Position numbers and translations under genes: made by a program. Of a stretch of DNA of 64,000 nt, positions 42,005-54,268 are shown one piece after another. The stretch spans positions 241,197 through 305,196 of the forward strand of contig WNNJ02001765.1 in the NCBI GenBank assembly GCA_012934845.2, in the 5' to 3' direction. Under the pieces are notes generated by a model, which was not told the DNA's origin, did not search any database, and was given only the letters and a program-made list of their open reading frames with translations. Within the stretch, counting starts at the first letter, position 1, and every line of letters starts with the position of its first letter. The DNA comes from Pomphorhynchus laevis. Taxonomy: Eukaryota > Acanthocephala > Palaeacanthocephala > Echinorhynchida > Pomphorhynchidae.

Positions 42005-43940
42005 TAAAAAAAGAAAAAGTAAAGAAAAAAAGACTCACAAACAAAAGTCAAAAAAATTCATGTTTGAATGCTGAAACCGATCTTGAGTTGACAATTTCTT
42101 CACTTAATCGGTTCCACTTACCTACAATTCGGTGTCCAAATTGTACAGTTTTAGAGCGTATAACTCGGCGATGGGCTAAAGTAAAATTGTGTCCACGCAA
42201 AGCCCGACTTTTCCGAACAGTCATCAATTCTCTTAAGATGTAATTTCCCTTGTGTAAAGCTTTCCATGTTGAACACATATCTCGCCGAAACCGAAGGTCG
42301 CTTATAGAAACCATACCAAGTTTTTTTAGCCTTTCATTATAAGGTAAGGCTTTAACTGAATTTACGAGCTTAGTTGCCCGGCGCAGCACATTTTCAATTC
42401 TACTTTTCTCGTATACTGTTCTTGGGAACGAACATTGTGATGCATAGGTAAGATGACTGATCACAAATGCGTTGGCGAGTGCTCTAAATGAAACTGGACT
42501 CAACACACTAAAAGTTCTACGAATCATCCCAACCATTCGATTTGCTTTCGAGCAAGCCAACTTAGTATTCCAACTAGTCGAAAAATCATTCGCAACTACT
42601 ATTCCAAGGTCGCTAAGACGAGTTACTACTTTAATGTTCTGATCCTCAAGATGATAAGTTGGATACACACTATGACTGCGTGATTGTAAACGCATACAAG
42701 CACACTGATATATTCAGTGACAGACCATTCATATAAGCCCAGTTGGAAATGCTGTCGATATCCGATTGAACTAGCACCGTGTCCGAATCTGACCGGATAG
42801 CCTGCCAAATTTTTAGGTCGTCTGCATATAAAAGAGAGTGTGAGTTCAAAATGGAAGGAAGGTCATTAATGAAAATACAGAATAACAATGCGCCGCGAAC
42901 CGAACCCTGCGGAACTCCAACATTGACCGGATAAGGATCAGAAAGAGAACCATTTACAACAACCTGATAGAATCTGTTAGATAAAAATTCTTTTATCCAG
43001 CGAATAATAAGTGGATCAATGTTTAGAGCACGCATTTTCTGAATCAAGATGTCATGTGGAACCATATCAAACGCTTTTGAAAAATCAAAAAATACTATAT
43101 CAACATCAAAGCCCTTATCAACTAACGAACCCCAGCTATTCTGGGCAATCAAGAGATTAGTGATTGTTGAGCGATCCCTTCGAAATCCATGTTGATTGTT
43201 ACACAATAATTTGTTGGATTCTAGATAATCGCTTAGAATGCGGTATATTATCCTTTCCAAAACTCGACAGAATACACACGTTAGACTTATCGGGCGATAA
43301 TTTTCAACTGAAGATGGATCACCTTTCTTCAAAATGGGCCTTATCAACGAAAGTTTCCAATTCATCGGGACACAACCGAAGTACAAGGAGGCGACACAAA
43401 TCCAATATAGTGGTATGCCGATAACATCAGCGATATTCTTGAGAAATACCGGTGGTAAACGATCAGGACAAATAGAACCTGACGATTTAAGCCGCTTGAG
43501 CTCTAGCACTACATCATTAACAGAAAACATCTGAAGAATGTTTATATTCGATGGACAGTACGAGGCATATGTGACGGAGGAGGATTTACGAACTCCTATG
43601 CAAAAATGTTGAGCGAAAGCATTCGCTATGTCATCATATTTAATCAATGTGCAACCATCAGTATCAACAAGTGAACCAATGTGTTTATTTTTGTTGTTGA
43701 AATTAGCATAATTGAATACGGATTTAGGATTATGAATTGACATTTGAGCAATTTTCTCTTCAAATTGACATTGTTTGAAGCGTTTAAGAAATGTGAACCG
43801 ATTTCTGGCCTCTTTATACCTACAGTAATCAATACTATTATTAGAAAACAACTGGAATTTCATTTTCTTTATAATTTTAAAGCATTCTTTAATTCTTTGT
43901 CAAACCAAGGTTTATGGTGTATACGATTTGCATAAACTAA
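42005..43940 (-). mobile_element. CR1-like LINE G, 5'-truncated, inserted in REL-1
   Basis: This minus-strand ORF2 fragment begins within the region just before the reverse transcriptase (HKPWFDKELKNAL near 43910) and runs to the C-terminus and a pyrimidine-rich 3' end (minus strand) near 42005-42045. It separates REL-1's motif C region from its C-terminal half, so it inserted after REL-1. Confidence 0.8.
42048..43925 (-). pseudogene. LINE G ORF2 (reverse transcriptase part)
   Basis: Motifs: MNWKLSLIRPILKKGDPSS, YRPISLTCVFCRVLERI, QHGFRRDRSTITNLL, FFDFSKAFDMVPHD (A), VGVPQGSVRGALLF (B), LLYADDLKIW (C), then in a second frame HLEDQNIKVVTRLSDLG, RRATKLVNSV and IVGKWNRLSEEIV. A TAA precedes the first ATG of the 397-codon frame (43863), and one frameshift near 42690 separates it from the C-terminal 215-codon frame. 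The endonuclease domain is absent, as expected for 5' truncation. Confidence 0.8.
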
Positions 43941-44887
43941 TATGAACTAATATGACAAACAAAGTCAAATATCTTATGCAAGAAGGAGTCAAAGTGGTTA
44001 CAAATGATATCAAGGTCTTGGGAGGATTTATTGGATGTGATACATATCGTGAGTGTCAAGTCATGTGTTCAATTGACTCCTGGCGAGTACAGATACAGCA
44101 TCTTTGTGATCTAGCAGACTTGGATTCATATGCTGCTTATATATTTCTAACTCAAACAATTCAATTTCAATGGATACATCTGGTGCGAACTACAAAAGTA
44201 AGTTCATCATGGTTCAGAGGCTTAGCTGATGATATTTTCCTGAAGTTGATACCGAGCATTATGGGATTGGGGGTAACGTCAGAGCTTTGAGATATTATTA
44301 AACTACCCGCCAGAGATGGGGGTTTAGGCATAATAGATCCATCAGCCAACGCAGAAGAAGATTTTCAACAATCACACATAATAGCGAATGCAAACGTTAT
44401 TCATAGTAACAGTTCTGAAATTGGGGAAATTCTAAAGGATCTATTTGATCTACTATGGCTATTACTTTGGATACTATGCGTCTCATAAATTCCCCTATAC
44501 CGATATGACGTATTCCAGAAGATTTACCGGAAAAATAATCGGAATACATACGAACAACTTAAGAAACAAATTCTGGAAAATGCAAGTGAAGAAATGGCTC
44601 GAAGTATACAGCATGCTGCACAAAAGAATGCTTGAATATGGTTGACATCTATTCCTTCACCGTCTGGAGTTTATTTACAAAAGCAACAGTTTTTGGATGC
44701 ACTTGCGATAAGATATAATATATCAATTATAATTAAGGGAATTTGTCGATCTTCAGAAGCGTTTAATTTAAGCATGTACTCTCTTGTAGAGTCGGTGGCA
44801 GAACAATTATCAGACACAACGCCAAGATGAGGGTATAGTGTTTGCATCTAGCATCACAACGAGGGATAGATCTGCGAGAATGAACAT

Positions 44888-45165
44888 TGTTTGTATGAAT
44901 TTTCGGAGGGTAGGATGGAGCGGTCTTACGTCGATATTTGCGTTTTCAACCATTTAGCTCCATCCTATGCTCACCAAACTGTCAGTTCCACATTCGACTA
45001 TCATTCAAATCGCAAGATGGCTAAATATGGCGAGCGTGTTTCACTGGTGGAGGATGGCATTTTCATATCAGCCATTGTTTCAACTAATGCAGGAACTGGG
45101 AGAGAATTGGATCTCTTATTAAGAAAAGCTGCACGAAATATTGCCATCTTCGTTCAACTACGTAC
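44888..45165 (+). pseudogene. REL-1 C-terminal endonuclease-like domain
   Basis: Reads ERSYVDICVFNHLAPSYAH...FDYHSNRKMAKYGERV. The equivalent REL-2 stretch is MDICILNIHAPSNAG...FNYHVQRKLSKYNERV. The conserved D, K and KY positions fit a PD-(D/E)XK-type (REL) endonuclease. The coding sequence is cut off by the start of LINE I. Confidence 0.55.
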
Positions 45166-46133
45166 CAAACTTCCATTAATCTTTCTCATTCTAACAATGC
45201 TAACGGCAAAGCTTTTCATCTCGTACCTCCTCTTTCCTATTCCTCCCCCAATCTAAATAAATCTCAAACTTCTTTATTCTCCTCACGAACTCCTTACTCG
45301 ACCCCCCCTGTATCACCTCTCAATAATTTACACCCTTCCATCAAAATCATTTCCAGTAACATTTCCGATCAACTAATTCAACACTCCATTCCTGTCACTC
45401 ATGCCCCAACCTATTTTAATTCTCCTTACTCTACCTCCCACGTAACACTTCCCAATAAGTTACATCCTTTATTTAAAATCATATCCAGTCACATCTCTGA
45501 TCAACCGATTCAACACCCCGCTCCTGTCACACTTGCTCCAACCAATATTAATTCTTTATCAAGCACCCCTGTCATTTCCACTTCTATCTGCTCATCTACC
45601 TCGACTCCTACCAGCTCTGTCCGTCCACCACTTCCACGAAATCGTTTTCCTTCGCGCGATCGCTGTATAATCATATCAAACTTAAAGCTTTCCGAATCTG
45701 CTTCTCCACAATCTCGCCTCGATGATGATGTATCTGCTTTCAGGTCTATCCTAGCAACCATTCTTCCTGATGATAACCCATCACTCTTCAATAATATCGC
45801 TCCTGTATCCTTTATTCGTTTAAACAAATCCACTAAATCAAATCATCTCAGTCCTCCACTCTTAAAAATCGTTTTCCGACATAGTTCACATGCCTCTTCG
45901 GTACTCTCCCAACGTTTTAAACTTCTTACAACTTCATCTACTTGCCGTATCTTTCCTGACCGCTCCCCTTCTGATATTGCCCAGCTCAATTTAGCTCGCA
46001 TTGAAAAACATCACGTGAAACAAACGGCGAGTCATCCTTATCTATACGTAAAATCAACGGAAATTTTCACGTTCTTCACACAAGGCCAAAAATTCGATGG
46101 CGTCCCATCTCTCCCCCTTGTCTTCTTCGCTAG
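45165..46133 (+). pseudogene. LINE I ORF1 remnant, broken
   Basis: The Ser/Pro/Thr-rich linker and C-terminal conserved part (FPSRDRCIIISNLKLSES-like, DDDVSAFRSILA, IFPDRSPSDIAQLNLARIEK-like, RPKIRWRPIS) can be followed only by changing frame, so at least two frameshifts are present. Its last 37 nt overlap ORF2, as in J and K. Confidence 0.7.
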
Positions 46134-49006
46134 TCGATCTCGCTCCTAAGCATACTTTTCGTCTTAGTCTATTCAATACTCGCTCCATTCTTCATAAAGC
46201 TGATATGCTTCTCGATATCTTCGATCAATTATCTATCGATATTCTCTGCATTACCGAATCCTGGCACACTGACTCCAACGATCTTGCTATTCGTCGTCTA
46301 TTTCGCTCTGGTTGTTCTCTAGTTGAATCAGCTCGTCAAATTACATCTCATACATCTACTGCGTCTAACCATGGCGGTATTGTTGCCATTGCTCGTCACC
46401 CAATGTCTTTACGTAAAATCAACGTTAACATCCGTTACACCTCGTTCGAATTACTCATATGCAGATTATCAACGCCTTTCCCTCTGGAACTTGTGATTGT
46501 ATACCGTCCAGGTTCAGTTGCCCCATCACGTATCTTCTTTAACGACCTTGCAGATCTAATGTCTCACTGTTCATTGTCTTATACTCCTTCTTTTGTTCTC
46601 GGTGACTTTAACATTCGTCTTGATCGCCCGTCTGACTCTGACTCTATCACTTTAACTAATCTTTTTTTTGATTTTAACTATAAATTACTTTCAACAAGCC
46701 CAACTCATATTCTCGGCGGTGCTCTCGACATCATTGCTGTTCCTAACTGCTTCAATGACTATACCTCCTTGTCAATTACTGATCCTGGTTTGTCCGATCA
46801 TTTCCTTGTCACTCTTACTCTTACTCGTCCCCATCCTCCTTCTCCGCCTTTACCATTATCTACACCAAGTCGACCCTGGAAGCTTCTCGATATCCCTATT
46901 CTCTGCACATCCTTACTCAATTCTTCACTCTTTTCACTTCCTCTTAACTATCTCTCTCCCGATGATCTCTGCATTCTGTTTGATTCTGAACTTACGTCGA
47001 TCCTCAATAACCTTCTACCTAGTCGACTTCGACGTTCCCAGCGCTTGCGCCATGCTCCCTGGTTCGATTCTGACTGTAGTCTTTCTAAGCGTCGACTCCG
47101 TCACTCTTTTCGTATGTATAAACGCTTTCTTAAACGTTCACCGAACTCACTCCCTCCAAATCTTCGTGATTCCTACTTTTCTCAACGCCGTTCACATCTC
47201 ATTCTTATACGTACTAAACGTACTCTCTTTTGGCGAAATCAACTCGAGTCATCTTCCAACTCGAAATCTCATTGGGAAATCTTAAACACAATTCTTTCAC
47301 GATCATCTACCCCTTGTAATATAAATCCTGATGAATTTTCTTCTTATCTACAAACTAAGCTATCTAATTTACTTTCCCTACTACCCATAGCCCCCTTGTA
47401 CCCACTCTTATCTTTAAATACTTCCCTCCCAGAACTATTCCACCTTCTTCCCGTTTCGTCTGATGAAGTTTCTTCGGTTCTGCTGTCATTACCTAATAAA
47501 ACCTCTCCTTCTGACCCAATTCCCACTCACTTACTTAAAAATATCTGCACTTTTATCTTACCCTTCCTAACCACATTGTTCAACTCGTCCATCCGTAGCT
47601 GTACATTTCCTTCCATCTGGAAATGCGCCACTGTTCGTCCTATCATCAAAAAGCAATCTCTCGACTCTTCACTACCATCTTCGTACCGTCCAATCTCACT
47701 TCTCCCAACCCTCTCTAAACTCCTTGAGCGTCTCGTTCTTAAGCAAGTTAATACATATCTCTATTCCTCTAACTTATTTCCTCCCTTCCAAGCCGCTTTT
47801 CGCTCTAATTACTCTACCGAAATTGCATGTCTTAAAGTTTATAACGACTTACTCATATCGCGCGATCATAAATTATGTAGTGTCATAGTTTCTCTTGATC
47901 TATCGTCTGCTTTTGACATCGTCGATCACTCGATTCTTCTCCATCGCCTTCGTCATGATTATGGCTTCTCTTTACCCACTGTATCATGGTTTTCTTCATA
48001 TCTGTGAAGCCGTACATTTCGCGTATATTCTAACTCTTCTCTCTCCCATCCTTCGTCCATTCCGTCCGGTGTTCCGCAAGGCTCCGTATTAGGCCCTATA
48101 CTTTTCTCTCTTCTTCTTGGTGATTTGTCTTTGATTTCTCATAAATTTAACTTCCATGTTATGCAATATGCTGATGACATTCTCATCTATGCTCATGAAC
48201 CTGTTTATCGTATTCGCGATCTTAGTGTTTCTGCTTCCGACTGTCTTGTCTCAATTTCCAATCATCTTTCTTCCCTTCGCCTTTCTCTGAATCCTGATAA
48301 ATCCAAAATTATGTGGATCCTACCTCAACGCCTCGGCTTCGAACCTCCCTCCGTATCATTAAATTCTACAATTCTTCCTATCGTTGATAATCTCGTTTTC
48401 CTAGGCTTCCATTTTGACAACCGACTTTCACTTAAACCTTTCGTTAGAGATAAAGTACGCTCATCTAACTTGATACTCCGCAACCTCCGTCAAGTTCGTA
48501 GATTGATCGATTTCCCTTCTTGTATGACTCTCATATCTTCTCTCCTTTTTTCTAGACTCGATTATTGTCTTAGTCTATTTTCCAACTCACCTAAATCCAC
48601 TCTTCTTCCCCTACAACGCATCGTCAACGCAGCTGTCCGAATTCTCCTCCGTCTTCGTCGTTTTGATCACACATCCTACCATCTTGCTTCTCTCCATTTG
48701 CCTACCATTTATTGTCGTGTTCAAATTCGTCTTCTTATCGTTGCTTTCCGCCTTGTAACTTTTCATACCCCTTCATTTCTCAACCTTCTTTTTCTTGATA
48801 ATTCCCGTCCTGTTTACTGTTCCTTGCGTTCCTGTAATTCCCTTCTTTTACATGTCCCAAACTACTCTACCTCCTTTGGACTCCGCTCCTTCCTGGTGGC
48901 TGCTCCTCTATCGTGGAATCATCTGCCCATTCATATACGCCAATCAACTTCCCTGCAGTGCTTCAAACGACAAATCCGATCCCATCTGAACAATTTAACT
49001 GCTTGA
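46097..49006 (+). CDS. LINE I ORF2: endonuclease and reverse transcriptase with one internal TGA
   Basis: 970 codons in one frame, interrupted only by a TGA at 48005-48007 (codon 637). Endonuclease: FNTRSILHKADMLLDIF, CITESWH, NHGGIVAIARH, VIVYRPGS, VLGDFNIRLDRP, LSDHFLVTL. Reverse transcriptase: IWKCATVRPIIKKQS, YRPISLLPTLSKLLERLV, FRSNYSTEIACLKVYNDLL, SLDLSSAFDIVDHS (A), then SYL-TGA-SRTFRVYSN, SGVPQGSVLGPILFSLLL (B), MQYADDILIYAH (C), and a C-terminus with LDYCLSLFSNSPKSTLLPLQR. The TGA replaces Ser (K reads SYLSDRSF) and lies between motifs A and B. LINE J has the identical TGA in the identical position. As read conventionally the product lacks motifs B and C; the frame is open on both sides. 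Confidence 0.82.
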
Positions 49007-49035
49007 CTTTCTCATTTTTGTTTGTGGACTTGTAA

Positions 49036-49052
49036 GCGTACAGCTTGTACGC
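49036..49052 (+). promoter_or_regulatory. LINE I 3' hairpin
   Basis: GCGTAC-AGCTT-GTACGC, followed by ATTTGCCACATTAAATAAA. The fifth pair is A-T here, whereas all other copies have G-C, with both sides changed together. Confidence 0.75.
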
Positions 49053-49100
49053 ATTTGCCACATTAAATAAATTTGTATTATTATTTGTATTATTATTATC

Positions 49101-49400
49101 AAAAGCAAACAATCGTACGCAAACTGCATTTCTGACATACGAAGGCGATTGTGCTTTAGCGCACAAAGAACGATCTCTGCAACTATTTGGATGGCAGAGT
49201 TAACTACTGTTTCACATTGAAAAACTTTTTTGTATTATGTTGCCCAGTCTGGGATCGTAAATTTCAATTTGAGACCCATTTGCGGGAACCTGAATCAATA
49301 TGAATATTTTTAATAAAAATGAAATTATAAAAAATTATAATAATAAAGTTTGACCTTAAAAAATAAAGACCTTAAAATAGTTTGAGAAATAATACACATA
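49101..49400. other. Unassigned spacer
   Basis: No gene recognised. The word GACCCATTTGCGGG (about 49270) recurs at about 61848, so part of this spacer belongs to an unidentified repeat. Confidence 0.4.
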
Positions 49401-49407
49401 CATTTGA

Positions 49408-49700
49408 GATATAATATACATACAATTAATATATACAATACAATTCAACTTTACGTTCAAACACAATGCGGCGAGGACACCTTCAACACTTACAAGATGC
49501 TGCACGTGTAATGGTCCGGCTGCTTTATGCAAAGGATGTCGCTGTGCAAGATCAAAAGCAGCTTGCCTCAACTGCCAAGCACTGAATTGCACCAACAGAT
49601 CAGTTCATACTTATCTGGAAACTGCGTTAATTCAAACAATCGTACAACGCTACAAAAAATATTTACAGCTTAAACACACATTCCAGATTTTAGTTTCGGA
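49408..49700 (+). pseudogene. Second copy of the small cysteine-rich ORF, broken
   Basis: The frame running through 49498 reads RCCTCNGPAALCKGCRCARS, then CLNCQALNCTNR, matching the 66-codon ORF at 32091. An ATG (49466) sits at the place of the other copy's start but one base out of frame, so a 1-base deletion after it has disconnected start and core. It lies upstream of LINE K, as the other copy lies upstream of LINE F. Confidence 0.55.
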
Positions 49701-49979
49701 ATTCTGTTCCGGATTTTAGTTCCGCTCGCTTCGCTCTCGGAAAATCTTGTCCACCAAGATTAATATAACTGTTCTAGCAAATTACACAAATTACAAAAAG
49801 TCCATCGACACTATCAGGATATCATAGATCGAGTAATAAACAGTTGGAACAGACTCCCGTCATCTGCCGTCATCTACAATAAATAACATACAATCTCCCG
49901 TCATCTACAATAAATAACATACAATCTAATATACATACAACGAGGAGAATAAAATCACGAATCAAACGACTATATACAA

Positions 49980-51376
49980 ATGGGTCGGAAAAAACAAAAG
50001 TCTCAAGTTCCCAACCATGTTGCGTCCAACACCGATGTTAGAGATGTTTCCAATGGATCTGAACAACAAGTCCTTTGCTCAAACAATGATTGTCACAGTG
50101 GGTAAGTATTTGGACTTCAGAATCCCAGGCATCTTGCCTTGCAGACAACGAATTCTACTGTGGCTACTGTTCGGCTAAGATGATAAATACGATGAAGAGT
50201 GAAATAGAGAGTCTCAAGACAAAAATATTGAAACTATTTGGCAATGCAGCGATGTCCACACATGCCTCTTCGTATTGTAATAAGTCTCAACCTCGATGCC
50301 CAATTCTCCCGCATTCGATTGCCTCTAAGAATGCCAAATCTCCCATCTCTTCTACAGGTATTACTATACATCCTTCAATTTTGCCCAATCAATCAGCTCA
50401 ATCTTCTGATGTTACTGTCATTGACCATTTGCAACCCAGTATTTCTTTTGTCGTATCAGATAAATCACCTTACATTTCTACCCCTCATCGCGTTTCTACG
50501 TCATCATCAGATAATCCATTATCAGATAATCTGAAGGAGCCGCAAATTGTATCGCAGCAAGATGGATTTTGTCAAGTTTATGATAAATCTACCGATACAG
50601 TGACGGAGCCGCAAATTGTTACAACTAATGTATGTTCACTCCCCGACACCCCACGTCCAGTCCTTCCTGTCTCGTTTCTCAATAACTTGCATCCATCAAT
50701 TAAAATCACCTCCACCAGCCTCCACTATCCTTCCACTCATAACCTTTCCTCACATCGCTTGCCACCCGCTTTATTATCATTATCCTCTATGTCTCCCGTC
50801 GTCAAACCAAATCCCTCCAAATCATCAACTGCCAGCTCTTCTATCGTGATCTCACCTACTCACGTCAGTCGTCCTCCTTTACGGAAGCGCTTTGCTTCTA
50901 GCGATCGTTGCGTCATTGTTACTAATATCACGCCTTCTAACTCCTTATCTCCACAAGCACGTCTGGACCACGATGTTTCCGCCTTCAGATCCATCCTCTC
51001 GTCTATTGTTCCTGCGGATAAACCATCCTTTTTCAATGACATTTCTCCAGTCGCATTCATCCGTCTAAACAAATCTTCTCAATCTAATCCTTCCCAGTCC
51101 CCTCTCCTAAAAATTGTTTTTAAGCATCGCTCTCACGCGTCTTCTGTCCTCTCTCAACGATTCAAACTCATGTCATCTTCAACCACTCGAATTTTCCCCG
51201 ATCGCGCCCCTTCCGAAATCGCTCAAATCTCTTCAGCCCGCATCGAAAAACGTCGTCGCGAGGAAAACGGCGAAACTTCACTCGCCATCCGAAACATAGA
51301 CGGAAATTTTCAAATTGTCCACACCCGTCCAAAAATTCGATGGCGCTCCATCTCTCCTATGTGTCTTCTCCACTAG
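49980..51376 (+). pseudogene. LINE K ORF1, one frameshift in the zinc domain
   Basis: It starts MGRKKQKSQVPNHVASN and reaches CSNNDC before a frame change near 50090; the second frame (50090-51376, 428 codons) continues VSIWTSES...FYCGYCSAKM, completing the half-PHD-like zinc domain. A long Ser/Pro/Thr linker follows, then PPLRKRFASSDRCVIVTN, DHDVSAFRSILSSIVPADKP, KRRREENGETSLAIRNI and RPKIRWRSIS. The frame change falls between the two Cys pairs, so the native product would lose the C-terminal RNA-binding part. Confidence 0.75.
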
Positions 51377-54236
51377 TCTCTTTCGCCACAGCACACGGTT
51401 TCCGCCTCGGTCTCCTCAACACTAGATCTATTCTCAATAAATCCGATCTTATCCTCAACCTATTCACCAAGCAATCCATCGATCTTTTCTGCCTCACCGA
51501 ATCCTGGCACCCAGATTCTGACGACCTTTCCATTCGCCGTCTGCTCTCTGCCGGTTGCTCCCTAGTCGAATCCGCCCGCCCCCTCAGCTCATGCCCTTCT
51601 AAATCCTCTAATCATGGCGGCATCGTCGCATTCGCGCGTCACCCAGCGTCTCTTCGCAAAATCAATCCCCCTTTCAGTCCTTGCTCTTTTGAATTGCTCA
51701 CTTGTCGTTATTCTAACCCGATCACTCTAGATCTCGCCATTGTATACCGTCCTGGTTCATCAGCTCCTACAGCGTTATTTTTTACCGAACTCGCTGACCT
51801 CCTTTCTCATTGTTCTTTGTCCTCAATCCCTTCACTCGTTCTAGGCGACTTCGATATCCGCCTAGACCGCCCCTCTTCCACAGATTCCATCCGCTTCATC
51901 AACATTCTATCCAACTACAATTACAAACCAATCTCTACTGCCCCCACACATATACTTGGCGGGGCACTCGACATCATCGCTGTCCCCGATCATTTTGCTG
52001 CCCACACCTCACTGTCCATCTCTGATCCTGGTCTATCCGATCACTTTCTTATCACCCTTGATCTCGCTCGCAACCACACCCCTCCTCACACACCTACAAT
52101 CCTACGTCGCCCTTGGAGAAATCTTGACCTCTCCCTTCTCCGCTCTGCCTTACTCAAATCGTCTCTATCATTACCCACAATAACATATTCATCTCCTCAC
52201 GATCTCGCCTTTCTTTTCGACTCTGAACTCACATCCACTCTCGATATTCTCTTGCCCTTCAAGTCTCACCCACACCGTCGCTTGCACAGTGCCCCATGGT
52301 TTGACATCCAATGCCTACTCTCAAAGCGTCGACTCCGCCATGCTTTTCGAGTCTATCACCGCTCTCTCAGACGCGATTTCCGCTCGATCACTCCGTCTTT
52401 CCGTGATTCCTATCTTGCTCTTCGCCGGTCTCATCTCAACCTACTACGTACCAAATGCAACTCCTTCTGGCAGCATAAAATAATCACTTTATTCAAATCT
52501 AAGACTCTCTGGCATACTTTTAACTCAATCCTGGCTCGTTCCTCTCCGCCTTGCAACATCAATGCTAATGATTATTCGTCATTTCTCCAGACTAAAGTAT
52601 CCACGCTGCTCTCTCACACCCCGGTCTCCATCCTATTCCACTCTGCCCAGTCTACTCTCATCCTTCCCGAACTCTTTCATCTTCTCCCTGTATCACCTAC
52701 AGAAGTATCATCTGTCCTCATGTCCTTGCCCAACAAAACCTCACCTACCGATCCCCTGCCTACCCACATATTAAAATCTATATGCTCATCGATATCCCAT
52801 TTCTCACAACCTTGTTTAACTCGTCCATCCGCAGTCGTATCTTCCCTTCACACTGGAAATCCGCAATCGTTCGTCCCCTCCTTAAGAAACAATCGCTCGA
52901 CCCCTCCCTTCCTTCCAGCTATCGCCCCATTTCACTACTCCCTACTCTTTCTAAGCTCTTAGAACGCCTCATCTTAATACAAATCAACGCTTATCTCTCC
53001 TCATCCAATCTGTACCCTCCTTTCCAATCCGCTTTTCGCTCTAATCACTCGACAGAAATCGCATGCATAAAAGTGTACAACGACTTACTCATTTCTCGAG
53101 ACAAGGCTCTATATAGTGTTCTCATCTCCCTGGACCTCTCCTCCGCATTCGACATTGTCGACCACTCCGTCCTCCTTTCTCGCCTTCGTTATGATTACGG
53201 CTTTTCTTCCTCCTCCGTAGCTTGGTTCGCCTCATATCTATCCGACCGTTCCTTTCGCGTCTGTTCTAATTCATCATCCTCCCCTCCCATCCCTATTTTT
53301 TGCGGGGTTCCACAAGGTTCAGTCCTAGGTCCCCTGCTTTTCTCTCTTTTGCTTGGCAATCTCTCTCCATTTATCAAACCTTACTCCTTTAACGTCATGC
53401 AATACGCCGATGACATTCTAATCTGTGCTCATGCACCCGCACATCGCATACACGATATCGCCATTTCTGCCTCCAACTGTCTCTCTTCTATCTACAAGCG
53501 TCTCTCCAATCTCCATCTCGTTCTAAACGCCGAAAAGTCCAAAATAATGTGGATATTTCCCCGTAAACCAAGCATATCTCCTCCCATTGTATCTTTTGCC
53601 TCATCGATCATCCCTGTAGTCCACAATCTCACTTTCTTAGGCTTCCATTTCGATGATCACCTTTCCCTTAAACCCTTCGTCCTTGACAAGGTCCGCTCGT
53701 CTAACTTAATTCTTCGTGACATCCGCCGTATCCGCCCCCTTATCGACTTCCGTTCTTGTATGTCTCTTCTTTCATCGTTTCTTTTCCCTAAAATCGATTA
53801 CTGCCTTAGCCTTTTTGCCAATTCTCCAAAATCCATCATCCTACCCCTACAACGAATAATCAACACCGCCGTTCGAGTGCTCTTTCGCCTCCGTCGCTTC
53901 GACCACACATCCACATATTTTGCCCAACTCTCCTGGCCCACCATCCACATCCGCATCAAACTCCGCCTTCTTCTCATTACTTTTCGTCTCATCGCTGTCG
54001 GCTCCCCATCGTTCATCAACCTTCCTTTCTTAGACGATACTCGCCCCACCTCGCTATCGCTTCGTTCCTGTCATACCCTCTTACTCCACGTTCCTAATTA
54101 CTCCAACAACTACGGTCTCCGATCCTTCCTCGTCGCCGCCTCACTCGCCTGGAATCAACTCCCTCTCGACGTCCGCCGCGCTCCCTCTTTTATCACATTC
54201 AAACACCTCCTCCGTTCACACCTTCTCGACACCTGA
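51340..54236 (+). pseudogene. LINE K ORF2, one frameshift
   Basis: First frame 51340-52962 (endonuclease and N-terminal RT: LNTRSILNKSDLILNLF, CLTESWH, NHGGIVAFARH, VYRPGSSAP, VLGDFDIRLDRP, LSDHFLITL). Second frame 52782-54236 (IPFLTTLFNSSIRSRIFP, WKSAIVRPLLKKQS, YRPISLLPTLSKLLERL, SLDLSSAFDIVDHS, CGVPQGSVLGPLLFSLLL, MQYADDILICAH). A single-base indel near 52790-52800 joins them. Unlike I and J it reads SYLSDRSF, with no TGA at the equivalent of codon 637. Otherwise it is intact. Confidence 0.82.
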
Positions 54237-54268
54237 TTCACAGTTTTGTTTTTGTTGTGGTCATGTAA

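Larger units (their letters stand above)
40758..45165 (+). mobile_element. Reverse-transcriptase element REL-1, interrupted by LINE G
   Basis: Plus-strand pieces match a widespread metazoan reverse-transcriptase family. N-terminal EAARLLKSGG...VLTYLQELHPRATD...GGAGPSEMDAKMWKYLL (about 40930-41250) is followed by RFVPLDKSSGIRHIGIGE and CAGQKCGTDTII (41.3-41.5 kb), VDATNAFNCINRD (motif A, 41.58 kb), EEGVTQGDPLAMAAFAAA (motif B, 41.71 kb) and QLWYADDATFIG (motif C, 41.81 kb). After LINE G the frame resumes with LMQEGVKVV...VLGGFIG and a C-terminal domain VDICVFNHLAPS...RKMAKYGERV (44.93-45.03 kb). The D-x(n)-K-x-x-KY pattern resembles the restriction-like endonuclease of R2-group LINEs; the exact clade is uncertain. 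Several frames are used, so it is defective. Confidence 0.7.
45165..49100 (+). mobile_element. L2-like LINE I, 5'-truncated within ORF1
   Basis: Homology with LINE J starts at about 45165 (J position about 57735), so the 5' UTR and zinc domain are missing. It contains the rest of ORF1, ORF2 46097-49006 and the 3' hairpin GCGTAC/GTACGC (49036-49052), followed by TTAAATAAA and a TTTGTATTATTA repeat tail. The L2-clade reverse transcriptase is recognisable from STEIACLKVYNDLL...LDLSSAFDIVDHS. Confidence 0.87.

Noticed and set aside
48005-48007. Selenocysteine or an altered genetic code as the cause of the shared TGA
   Set aside because: Residue is Ser in relatives, no SECIS-like element was identified, and other TGA codons in the window act as ordinary stops. 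Not supported beyond a general readthrough possibility.
50095-50110. GGTAAGTATT in K ORF1 as a 5' splice site
   Set aside because: It falls exactly at the frame change in the zinc domain, but no matching acceptor restores the domain. A simple indel explains it better.
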